A stretch of DNA of 64,000 nt, taken from Chaetorhynchus papuensis. Its lineage: Eukaryota; Chordata; Aves; Passeriformes; Rhipiduridae. Of this stretch, positions 49,187 to 60,935 are shown piece by piece. A program made the translations under genes and the position numbers. Location: contig VWYX01000219.1 of NCBI GenBank assembly GCA_013396525.1, positions 558,001 to 622,000 on the forward strand, in the 5' to 3' direction. The notes beneath the pieces are model-generated. The model worked only from the letters and a program-made list of their open reading frames with translations. It was not told the origin of the DNA and did no database searches. Within the stretch, counting starts at the first letter, position 1. Each line of letters opens with the position of its first letter.

Positions 49187-52100
49187 GATTTCTTATGGTC
49201 CAACACTGGAGCTCCTTGTTTAGGAAAAATGACCATGTTAGCAAATGGCTGCGAGATGGAATGACAGAACGTGTACTGGGAACAGGATGTTTTCCTAACA
49301 GTAAAGTAGAGAATGGCAGGGAAGTGGAGGTGGAGGGTGCCTCCAGTTGCAGCACATCTCTACATTATTATCTTGCTTAAAAGCATTTTCTCAAGTGCAA
49401 CTACAAATTATTGGAATTTTAAACAAAAAGAATTAGTTTCTCCTTCCCAGGACTTGCTAGTCAGGTCCTACAGCTTGTCACTGAACAAGGGGCCAAATTA
49501 GCTTCTTTAAAGGCAGGACATCTTCTGAAATACCTGAAGGGCAGAAGGATACATTGGTGCTTCCAATTCTTCATCTCCACCTTGGCCTCTTAAAAACTGA
49601 GCTGGGAAAGAAACTATGCAAGCCAAAGTGCCATTCCCTCCTGAGGCACTGCCCCAGGGAGTTACACCAGGCACCCTCAGCACAAGAGCTAAAAATTATA
49701 AAGCCCTGTTGCTCTACTTCAGTTAATGGAACACCATATCCATACATTAGACCAAGACAAATAACATCTACTGTGGCTAATGGTGTAAAAGAGCTTTTTT
49801 CAACCACTGAAGTTGGTCCATAAAAATTTTCTGAAGCATTCATTTTCTCCAATGAAAAATATTTTAGAAAAGCTTACTAAAGAGAAGTAATTGCCCTGGA
49901 TTTGGAGAGTGTCATGGGTTGCTGCTGTTCTGTTGGAAGCAAAGCCAGACTCTCCAGGACAAGGAGGCACACGTCACTGCAGACTGAATTCCTGCAAATG
50001 AATCCCCGTGCCTGAGCTTTTGAACCACTAAAGCGTCGTCATGGGCATCCTTGGGCATGGTGAACATCACAAAACACCCATGGTCACAGCTGGGAATGTC
50101 TGGAGCTGGGTGAATGTCCCCTTTTAGGAAGCCTTGGGAAACAATGTACATCCCATAGCTTTGGGCTCGCCCTATATTCCATGAGGGACCCCGGGGGGAA
50201 CACTTACTACAAGACTGTGCACTCATTGTATTTGCTGTCACATACATCCACTCTTTGCTGCTTCCCATTTAGCAGAGAAAAATCCACACAGTTTCTAACC
50301 AGCCTCTCCTCCCCAGACTGACACTCCAGTTGTTGCCTGGAACATTAATGAAGGAAGCTCATGCTTCCAGAAACTTTAAAATTTAAATCCTTTAACGTGA
50401 TCAGTCTCAACCTGGACCAAGTGCAAAGTCTCTTTCCTGACTTCCCTGGGAGCACTAAGCAGGCAGCAGCTCATGGGATCACATCCTTGGGGAGTTGAAT
50501 ATTGCTAAGATTTTCCCAGTGAAAGTTCTGCAATCTCCAGGAGAATGATCCTTGTATTTAAAGGTTGTGCAGAACAAATGAAATTTTGTCCATTAGGAAA
50601 AGGCAAATCTTCACCTTAATCCAAGGCAAAACTCCTGATGACCTGCTGGGGTCAGACTCTCACTTTGTCCTCCCAAATCTGGAAGCAAGTCAGAAGCATA
50701 GAGATATTTGTGTCACAAAGTGCAGAGCAACCTCACACAAACCCTTGCTGCTCCCTGTAAAAACCAGCTGGAGCAATTTGGACAATTTTTGGCAGTAAGA
50801 AGAGCTGAGAAAGTATCACAGATTTTTTTTCTAAACTTTCACTGGATTAGGGCCCTTGTACCACTTCAGATCCCCCCATGCCACCTGCTATCTGCCTTTA
50901 ATGTGAGTGAAATACAAAGCTTGCAAAAATGAAAGAAAACTGCTTACCCACTCCCTCTCCAGGCTACACACCCTTAGAGACAAAAAAGATCACACAAAAT
51001 GAGCCCTTTTAAGGACTACCAGTACACACACAGCTCTTCCCAAGGGTTAGATGAGAAGGAATGCAGTGTTAATTTTAATGGGCTGCCACTTTCCTCTTAC
51101 AGTGCAAACCACCTCTGCATAACTGAGGAAAGGCTTCAGCTCATGTTGGTACTATTTTTTTAAATATTGAATTTTCTTAATCATATTGCTGTCCTCAGGG
51201 GCCATTGAAGGCCACTTACCTAGCAGAACTAGTCTGCAGACCGACTTAAATTATAGACGTAACCAGTTCCTCCTTAAAATATTTAATCTCTTTTTTTTTT
51301 TTGCTGTGATTGAATGCTGCTGTTAGAGCAGTGATGGTCAGCAGTTGATGCATTTGGTATCCACCCAGGAAGCTTGTCTGGCTCCTTTTAAGTTACTATT
51401 AACTTGCCTAGAAGAAGATAACACTGATTCCTAGAAACCCTGTGTTTTTGTGCATACATACCCTGAATTTCTCATTCTGCTCTGTACAGGTGGAGCACTT
51501 ACCTGTGGTGGGCAAAAAGCCCAAAGCACTGCTCCAAAATGCTCCAGTTCTGCTTGGCATGATCTCCTCACAAAAAAATCAGTGTCTTTGGAAAAATCCA
51601 GACATTGATTAGTCACAGGGACTCTGCTTTTTTTCCCTCTTTTTCTTCCCTCTCCCCAAGGTGTTTACTGGCACCTCCCCAAGTGCATAAACTGCAGTGG
51701 GAAATAGGTGCTTGACTTCTGCAGCTTTGGAGAACGCTGCCCTTAGAAAGGACCCTGGAGAGGACATTTACAGGATGCTCCAAATTAGCTTCTTTGTGCT
51801 GCAGGCTTTCATTTGCTCTTTATTTGCCACTTGACATCATCCCCAGCGCTGCTGATGCTAACACAGTGTGACACGAAGCCATTCACAGGGGGACACGATG
51901 GCAATGGGCCCAGGCGTGTCCTGCTAGGGAGGCACCACCAGCACACACGAGCCTTGCACAGCAGGTCCCACCTTGGCTGGGCAAACCTCCCCAAATCCTG
52001 CAGCCTGACAACAGCACTGGGAGCCAGCAGATGCCCTGGGATAACACCTGGGATTAAAAGCTGTTAGAGGAAATTGTCAACAGTGAGCAGCTGCTTTCAC

Positions 52101-52632
52101 TGGTGTCAGGTAAGGCAGAAGTTTAGGCTTCTGATTGACAGATACAGACCGATATCGACCTCTTAGTTCCTGACACGGATCTATTCTAAGGAGTGTGGTT
52201 TATCCCAAGCAAACAGAAGCACCACCATATTCCCACATCCTACGAGGTCCAGTGCAACCAGTTGCACAACACTCAGAGGCATTTCCCATCTTACTGGGGC
52301 TACAGCACAGAGCACCAAAAAAACCCCAAACAAGCCAAGCCATCTGGTTTACTCCAGCCACCCAGCAGCATTTTGGGGCTGTGCATTCTTGAGCACCATC
52401 TGCTGGCACAGGGTCCCCGAGCCAGCAACACCCACGGGGACATGGAGAGCTCCGTAACCACTCCACTCCCACACGGAGCGCAGGGCCCCAGCGCAGTGTG
52501 CAGTGTCTGTAGGCTCCCATCACTGGGATACTGCAGCAAACTGCTGTGAGGGCCGAGCGTGAGGAGGTTTCCCGTCCCCGGCGAGGCCGGGCGCTGACGG
52601 CCGTGTCCCCTCACACAGGCAGTGCCCCCGCC

Positions 52633-55600
52633 ATGCTGCAGTGCAAACAGGCGCAGGAGTTCAGCTTCGGGCCCCGCGCTCTGAAGGACGCGCTCATCTC
52701 CACCAACCCCGCGCTGCAGGAGCTCTACGCCAAGGCCTTCTCCAGGGCCGAGAAGCTGTTCCTGTCCGAGGCCTACAACCCCCAGCGGACGCTGTTCTGC
52801 ACGCTGCTCATCCGCACGGCCTTCGACTGGCTGCTCAGCCACCCCGATGCCCCCGAGGACTTCGAGACCTTCTACCACGCCGTGCTGAGGAGGAAGCAGA
52901 ACTTCTGTCGAAAGCACATCTACCTGCAGCCTATAGGTAACGGGGAAACCTTCACTGGGCCGCCTGGACAGACACAGGGGGGCAGTGGGTGGTGCTAAGT
53001 GCTGCTAACACCCTCTTCTAAGGGTTCGCCTGCAAACGCAATGGCCATAGCAAAGAAAAGTGTACCAGGCAAGGCTCTGACCTGCTCCCAGTCCAGAGCC
53101 ACAAGCCACGATGGTAGACCTGCCATATAAATGGTATGTGTTCCCCTGGGTGAGGCTTGCTATGAATTTATGCATATATGTATATCAAAATATGAAACAA
53201 GGCTGGAAAAACAAGCATTTCTGGAGGTCTATCTCTGATGGTTCATTAAACACAGCCACTCATTCCCACGTTAATTATTCTGCACAACTTAAAGAGGAGA
53301 TAACCTTCCAGCACATCTGCTCTGCTAATGAGAGCGTACTAATGCCTTGAGCAACCTCTCAGGAAGAGCTCCCTCTTCTCCTCTATATCCATAACCACCC
53401 AGAGGCGTCCACCACATCCCCAAGTATGCAATTACCTCCAGAATGAACCAGCCTGCCCCGTCCCCAGTTGCTGTGGCCAGTCCCACAAAACCCTTTCAGA
53501 CCCTAATGTTCACCCTGGCTTTAAGGGACTGGTAACGAGCTTCTCTCCTCAGACTTAATCGAAGGGCCCGCAGGGCTCTCGCTGCTGGATTCCCTCCAGA
53601 GCTGTGTGGAGTCTTTCTTCCTGGGCCTGCGTGTGAAGTGCCTCCCCTCCATCCCAGTCTCTTCCCTTCACTGCTGCTTCCGCCACAGCCGGGACTCGGA
53701 CAGGGTGCAGCTCCATGCAGGTGAGTCAGGGCCTGGCAGCAGGAAGCCCACAAAAACACCAGCCTGGCACACGGGCACGAGTTCTCCCGTAGGAAATGCC
53801 TGACACAGCCCTTCATTGCCTGAGCAGGGAGGGGATGAGGAAGGGAGTGAAAAGGGAGAAATCCTGTTCCCATGGAAAGCCCAGAGCTTTGAGGCTGGAA
53901 ACAGGAATAAAAAACAAAGTGACTTTCATCATCTTTTCCTCTGCTGTTTGTATTTTTCAGTGCTATTATGTTTAGGTCCAGCTCTGCAAAGCGATCGGAT
54001 CAGCTCTGCGGGAAGGCTCTGTTGATTTGGTGCAATCCGAGTTCTCCCATCCCTTGCCCAGAGCCAAAGTAAATTATTGGCCTGGGTGGTGCAGGAGGGC
54101 AACTCGCAGGCCTTTCATGATAGGAAATTTGGGTTCAAGTGTCACAGGGCTCCCCAGGGGAACAGGTTTGCCAGCTGCCAAACTCACACTGTGCAAACAT
54201 CCACCTGGAACGAGCAGTTTGCAGGTACCATGGGCAGCACATGCTCAGCACAGACCCAGCACTGCAGCCCTGGGGCTGCTCCAGATCAGTTCTGAAATGC
54301 CTGTAGGGGAATTCTGCTCCCAGGTGCTCATTTCCATGGGTTAGTACTGAATTCACTTGCATTTCTGCTTTATCTCTGTGTTCAGCACCACTTCCAAAGT
54401 AAAGTCTTCTCTGATTTGAGGGATGGGTTACACCTGAGATGGTTCTCCACCTGAGATGATGAATCCAGCAGCTCTGCCTGCCTGTGGCTTGGATTACATC
54501 CTTCTCCCCATGAGCAGCAGAAATTCTGGCTCTTTGTGCCTTCCAGGGATACTTAATTTAAATTAACATCTCTCTTGTATTTGTCCAGATGGGATCCTGA
54601 ATTTCCTGAAGAACAACAAGCCCATGGATGCCTTGTGCGTCCTTGGACTCACTCTGCTGGACCTTTACCCATGTGAGACCTGGAGCTTCACATTCAGTAA
54701 ATTCCTGCCAGGACAAGGTGGGATTGGTGTCCCATGATGATCTAGCACAGCGTGTGAATAAGGCAGCACTGTAGCCAAAGCCTTCCCTGGGAGACTGGAA
54801 TGGCCAAATCTTATCCTTAACACATTAATCAATCCCTGATAAGAGGAACTAGATTTTCCCAATTTAAAATTAGGGGGATCAGGGCTCCTGATCCAGACAG
54901 AGGTGACTGAGGTGGTACAAACCTTTTGGGGAGTGGGTCTCATCACACCCTGTGTGCCCAGCTGGACTCTGCTCCCACAGCTGTATTTTCATGCTGCTTA
55001 AGGTGAGAGACAGCTGTAAAAGAGCAGATGACTGACTTGTACTCCCCTCTCTTCACAGAAGTGGGAGTCTGCAGCTTTGCCAGGTTTTCTGGGGATTTCC
55101 CCCAGGCTGGATGTAGCAGCTTGAGCCCACCCACGCAGAAGGAAGAGCTGTGTGAAGTCAGCAAGGAGGGCAGAGACCGCACCTTGCAGTTCAGTGCCCA
55201 GGAGATGGTCCAGTGCTGTAAGGTAGGACCAGCAATCTCCTGCACCCGTGTTTCTTCCTGGGCAGGGTTAAATAGTTCAGGCCAGGGCATAATCCGTGCT
55301 TCAGCCCAGTGAAGCAGCCATGAGACTGCTCCCAGAAGCACAGGCAATCACAGCTGAGTCCACACCAAATTCAGACATAGAGAGCTTGTGTTTTAGTGCA
55401 CTGCATGGACAACTCCTACTCCCCTCGCCACTGGAGCAAATGACAACATCAGTTATGGGGAGGCTACAGGACTTGCCTCATCACAGAATGGTTTGGGTTG
55501 GAAGGACCTTAAAGACCATCTTGTCCCAAACCCCTGCCATGGGCAGGGACACCTTCCACTAAACCAGGTTATGTCATGGAGCAGCACTGAAACAATCCTG

Positions 55601-58600
55601 CCCAGCTCCCAGGCCCGTGCCTGGATAATCCTGAGTATTCTGCTTGTCAGGCACAGCAGGGCTGATACAGTATTTGGAAATTAATCAGAATATCTGGTGG
55701 AGCTGTGTGTAACCAAGGGATGGCTGGAAAGGGTGACCCTGTCTTCCTCAGACATTGGCACCTGCAAGGGGAGGGGTCCCTGTGCCAGGCCTGTCACATG
55801 GATGGGTGACAATAATACCTCAGCCAAGTTTGCACATTATAGGCAGATGCCCTTAAACCCCCCTCACCTCCAACACATCCTCTGCATGAGTGCTGTCCTC
55901 CCTCATCCCAACATCTGCCATATTCCAGCTCTGCTTCCAGTGTTCCTCCCAAAACTGGCCCACACAGAGCAGTCCCACCAGCACCTTCAAAGCCATTTCC
56001 CTTTGCTCCCCTGGTATTTGCTCAGGATTTTCTAGTTTCAGGTCTCTTCCTGTAATAATTTCAAATGATATTAAGTGGCAACGGGAGAAGGAGAGGAATC
56101 CTCCATCCTCAGCCTTTCCACAGTTGCCAATTCCCAAGGCAGTCATGCTTGGCCAGCTGACTCCAGCTCGGTTTTTTGCTTTGGCACAAATGCTGATGGA
56201 GTCTGTTCTGGAAGGACCCAGATCTGTTATTGCCAATAGCTTCTTACACATTTCTCACACAGGCTGTGCTGCTCTTTTCAGGCCCCAGTGGGACTTGTTT
56301 TCCTCCTTAAAAAAACCCTGAAACAACAAAAAACCTCCAAACACCACATTGTCCTTGGGGAAGAGCAGCAGCAGCATTGCCACAACTCCAAACACGCTGC
56401 CTACAGGGCTCCCCACATCTGCCTCACACACACCCACCCTTCCTTCCCCACAACACAAGCACAGAGCTGGGAAGAGGCAGCCAGGTTCTCTTATCACCTT
56501 GGAAAAGCCTAGGCTGGAGGAGTGCCATTGCTGAGCAAGAGCTTGGTTAGACCGTCAGGGAGCAGGGAACGTGGAAGGGGGCAGCAGAAACAGGAATGAC
56601 CGTGCACTGCTGTGATCTTTGCTTCCCTGAAAGGTGACCTGTCACGAGATCTGCCACCTGATGGGGCTGGGGACGTGCCGCTGGCTGCAGTGCATCATGC
56701 AGGGTGCCCTGAGCCTGGACGAGGCCCTGCTGCGGCCCCTGGAGCCGTGCCCCATCTGCCTGCGGAAGCTGCAGCACGTCGTGGGCTTCAAACTCATCGA
56801 GCGCTACAGGGTGAGACCCCATCCCCCAGAACCTCCTGGAGCAGGGGCAGGGCGAGGACAGCGTGGCTCAGCCCAAACCTCAGCAGGTTTGCTGCAGCAG
56901 GTGCTGAGGCAGCAGCTCACACCTGAACACAGAGGTGTTGTACATGGGCTCTGACCAACAGAGCACTTCACACGAGCTTCAGGGCTTTCGGCTCTTCCCA
57001 AGGGACACTGCCACAGTCAAACCACACTTTCCTGCTCCCACAAACAAGGTGGGGAGGGCAGGCAGATTGCAGGCAGGGGCAGCAGTGAGCGCAGGGATTA
57101 TTCCCACAGCTTCGCCCTTTCCTGTGCCACCCGGGGATTTTTGCCTCTCTGGCTGCTGGGAACAGGGAGGACACTGTAACTGTGTACTTTGCTGCAGTTA
57201 CTCTGTTTAAATTTATGAGAAAGGATCCCAAATTATTACCGCCAATAAGTGGAGGGTCCCAGACTCATCTTTTGTCTCTTCTCTCCCACTCACACAACTG
57301 CTAACACCACGTTTAGACAGATCAGGAATAGTGCTAACACACCCTTAGCTCCTGAAAGGGTTTTCTACCTCTGCTGTCTAAAAAGCAGGATTCGGTAGCC
57401 AAATGGTTGTTGGAACAGAAATAATGTCACCATTCTCACTCAGCACCCATCTTCCCCCTGGTTGTGATTCCTGCCTGACACACATCATGTTCAGAAGCAG
57501 GATTTTCCACGGCTGCCTATTTTAAAGTCTGTGGGTTGTGTTTGTAACAAGATATGAGCAGAATGAGAAAGGGGATGCCTCTAGTTTCATTCAGCTCAGA
57601 ATCAGATACACAGAACACAGCAAAGAGAGCGGGGAACACATTTTTTGTGGTTTTCCTCTTATCTGTGGTGCTGCCAGACCCTCCTCTGACTCTCGCTGTT
57701 TGATCCCTGCTTCTGTCTGAGAGGTGTCTAAATTGCCCAGGCCACCAGAGGAATAAATCCTGCTCTATTTAAACACCCAGCCTGTCAGCATCCAGCCAGT
57801 GCTTTCTAGAAGAGAACTGCCACCTTCATTAAGCTTTTTTAGAAACATTTTTGCCTTTACACCTGCAGCAAATACTGTAATTGGCTCAGCATCCTCTGGT
57901 GACAGGGAACACAAACCTGAAGGAATGATACACTTGCCAAATGTCACATCTGCTTCCTCGAGAAGGCAAAGCTCAGCTACATACAGTACAAGCTGGTGTA
58001 AGAGAGCTGTGATAATCTGTAAGAGGCTTTGCCATAAGGCTGAGAGGAGACATAAATGCCAAAGATGAATTAAATAGTTAAGGAACCTGACAGAAGAGAG
58101 CAGAAAGCATTCCGAGACAATAACAGGGAGCAAAGTTAACTTGCCAAGCACGTTAAGTGCAAGTCTGAAGTCACATTTCCTCTCGGAAAACTATCACAGA
58201 TCCCCCCACCTGCCACAAAACAGCTTCAGACACTCACAATAACCGCAGGAAATGCCAGACCCAAGCTGTGCTTCAGCAGCAGCAGGTAACACTGCTCAAA
58301 TCTGCAACTGAGACATGGTAACAGGCAGAGGAGCACATGGGGCAGGAAACCAGTCCTTGTGCAGCAGAAAGAGCCCCTCAATCTATTTAGCCAAGCTGCA
58401 CTCAGAGACACACTCCATTTTTTCATCCCAGCTGCTTATTCCAGCATGAGTCATCTTGAAAACTGAAAGGAAGTTAATTCTCCTGGTGTTTCCCCACCAC
58501 AACCAACATTTCCACACTTCCACCTGCTGCTTCTGCAGCATCCCAGGCTGTCCTCACTTAGTGGCTGGATGAGTTTGCAGTGGCCACACACACACACACA

Positions 58601-60826
58601 GACAGCAGGTCCCACTGACATCCTTGGGGTGGACATCCACTTCAACTGCTCTTGCCTGCAGGTAAACAAAACCCACACAAAGCTCATCCCTTCCTGGTTA
58701 AACAGGAGAACATAAGAGGCTGCAGCCCTTCAAATCCACTCAAAGTTCAAATGAATAAACCACCCAGAGGCTGAGAGACTGAAGAGATTCTGGGAATTCA
58801 GGTAGTGATCTTGAGTTGATCATCCCCTTTTTTTGCCTTGAATAACCCAAATGTACTGTTGGAACCTCTGCATCTCCACAGCCTTTTTTCCTTCTTGGGA
58901 ACGGGGCTATGTAGTAACTGGGATTCCTTCCCAGATTCACTATTCTTGGGAATTTAGAGCCATTACAGAATCATGGGCTGCTCGCAGCTTTCCAGTAGCT
59001 TTGCTGTCCCCTTCACTAGCCCAGCTCCCACTGCAGCTTCTGGAGCTGCCTTTGTTGGATAAACCCAGAGGGAGGGAAGGGCCACTGGAGGTGGGACGAG
59101 GCAGGAGAAAAGTTGTCCCCTTACAATTTTTCTTGCCCCAGAGGGAGGGGGCAGGGTGGATTAACTAAGCTGAAAGAGTCCATTTTATTCCTGTACGAAA
59201 TTCTTCCCCGAGGCTCCATGCTCAGACTGAAATGAGAAGCAGGGCCGATTTCTCCCACCCACTCAATTTGAGCTCTTTATCCTTTCTGTCACTTGCCTGA
59301 AGAGAGAGCAATAGAGGAGGGAAGGGGGAGGGAGCAGTGGGGTGCTGTGAGAGAAGGGAGCTCTGCAGGGCTGGGAATCTCCTGCCTGCTCCTCAAACAC
59401 TGCAGCTCCCCCTGAGCTGGGCAGGGACGGGCCCAGCTCTGTGCCTGGCACACCATGGGGACAGCCCAGGCTAATCCTGTCACTGCTGAGCAACTGGGGG
59501 CTTTGCAAATGGATCACTGGGGGCTACAGAAAGTAAAGCTGAAGAAATGGGGCCACAGGGGTGTGAAAAACTGAAAAACACACACAAAAAGCCCCCGATA
59601 TTGTAAACAAGGCAGACGAGATCACCTTTTAGCCAGGGATGACTGGAGTACTGAGGTTCATTCCCTAAAGCATAAGGAATAAACATGCCAGGAGCAACCT
59701 GTTATATGCCTCATTGTGGCATTTAATATTTTAAAAGGAAATTGTCTCAGACATTTTCCTTTCATTAATTCTTTCCTGGAGCCAGCCTTCCCACTTGTTC
59801 ATTTCAGCTCGGGAGGGAAGAGCTATTCTTGGGAATAAAGCACATGTTACCACAGGCATTAACAACATGATGAAACCCAATTCTTCACCACTATCTCAGG
59901 AGCTTTTATAATGACACAGTTTCCTCTGGAGAGGCATTGGTTTGTCTCTCCTGGAGACCACATTCACACAGCAGGGAGCGATCTGGTGCAGTTTTCTCTG
60001 ACCATCTTCAATAACAAGGCAGATAAAGCCCACATCTGACTGGAGGCAGCTCTGCCACAGTCCAAGAAAATGGGAAAGAAAAGCTCCTGCTTTGTAGGGT
60101 CACCAGGAGTTATCTGAACCCATCATCTGGCAGAGAGGACCGTGGCAGCTGCAGCTGAGCCACCCAAGATAAACAGGTTTACCTGGCAAATACACTGGGA
60201 AAGGTGTAACTGGTGTCTCTCATCCTCCACAATGAACCCTTTCTCTCTCACCACAGAAGCTCTATGCTTGGACACAGACTGTGCTGTCCACGTGGCCAAG
60301 GCAGGAGTCAGCAGAGCTGTCTGCCTCAGAGGACATCCTCCCGTTCAGCTCCGACTCCGGGATGTGCTGCGAGAACGACTCCGAGGCTGTGACCTCGCTG
60401 TCCGAGCCGCTGACCCCTGACACCTGCAGCCAGGGCCTGTCCATCGGGCCGGAGCTGGAGCAGGACGAGCAGCTGAGCTCTCTGCCGGAGGCGCAGGGCC
60501 AGCCCCAGCTCCCCGGGCACGCCAAGGCCACCGACACCATCAAGGACTACGAGCTGTGGCTGGAGATGTGCATTGCTGCCCTGGAGAGGAACGTCTCTGA
60601 GGAGGAACTGGCTCAAGTGGACAACACCGTGGACGCCCTGGCTAAGTGGGAAATGTTTACAGGACAACTGCCTGCTATGAGGAAGGACCTGCCCTTTGCT
60701 AGGGACAGCACCGGGCTGCGCAAAGTTCTTGGAGACAAATTTTCCTCCTTGCGGAGGAAACTGAGTTCCAGAAAACTGTCCAAAGGGGAATCCTCCCCTC
60801 ATCGCTGGCGGTGGGAGGACAGTTAG
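52633..60826 (+). CDS. AMZ1: AMZ1, archaemetzincin-1 zinc metallopeptidase (6 coding exons)
   Basis: AMZ1 is an M54-family zinc metallopeptidase whose natural substrates are poorly known. Exons in agreeing phase: 52633-52936, 53553-53720, 54589-54717, 55059-55222, 56634-56810, 60257-60826. They give 503 residues, against 498 in human. The N terminus MLQCKQAQEFSFGPRALKDA is nearly identical to human, and the ATG has G at -3. The active site HEICHLMGLGTC spans residues 259-270 with the three zinc ligands His259, His263 and the His/Gly-type HExxHxxGxxxC layout, followed by CRWLQCIM and a CPIC pair (294-297) for structural zinc. A conserved DSGMCCENDSE segment starts near residue 347, and a basic LRKVLGDKFSSLRRKLSSRKL block lies near the C terminus. 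No break or missing catalytic residue is seen. Note that the visible motif holds two His ligands and the catalytic Glu260; the third ligand lies outside what I can assign. Confidence 0.95.
55481..55570 (-). mobile_element. CR1 LINE 3'-end fragment in AMZ1 intron
   Basis: TCACAGAATGGTTTGGGTTGG, then CTTAAAGACCATC, then CCTGCCATGGGCAGGGACACC form the CR1 terminal pattern. It is minus-strand, truncated and lies between coding exons four and five. Confidence 0.85.
56634..56810 (+). CDS. AMZ1: AMZ1 catalytic exon
   Basis: One exon carries the whole zinc-binding signature: HEICH, the Gly and Cys of the extended motif, the CxM that follows and the CPIC pair. The intron before it follows MVQCCK and its acceptor is GAAAG. 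The catalytic Glu and both histidines are intact, so the enzyme is probably active. Confidence 0.93.
56811..60256 (+). other. AMZ1 last intron
   Basis: A 3.4-kb intron between the catalytic exon and the long last exon. It holds a CA repeat (58585-58600). I see no other exon or repeat family. Confidence 0.7.
58585..58600. repeat. (CA)n microsatellite
   Basis: An uninterrupted run of about eight CA dinucleotides within the last AMZ1 intron. Confidence 0.85.
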
Positions 60827-60929
60827 GCTGGGGCTGCCTTGGGCTGGCTTTGCTCACGTCACTGCCCTGCTTCCAGCCTTCCTCACCCCAAGCTGTTGGT
60901 GTCTGAGAGAAACAGCAACTCCCCCCAGG

Positions 60930-60935
60930 AATAAA
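60930..60935 (+). terminator. AMZ1 polyadenylation signal
   Basis: AATAAA lies 104 bases after the AMZ1 stop codon and is followed by a GT-rich stretch (GGTGTTTTGTTTTC), the usual downstream element. Confidence 0.8.

Larger units (their letters stand above)
45358..52618 (+). other. Proposed AMZ1 intron 1
   Basis: Without other genes in the gap, this 7.3-kb stretch is best read as AMZ1 intron 1. It holds a perfect 10-base inverted repeat (46967-46990), an AT-rich motif cluster near 47.9-48.0 kb, a weak three-copy AT-rich repeat near 48.51-48.60 kb and one CR1 fragment. Reading frames on both strands near 45.7-46.3 kb overlap without support. Confidence 0.5.
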
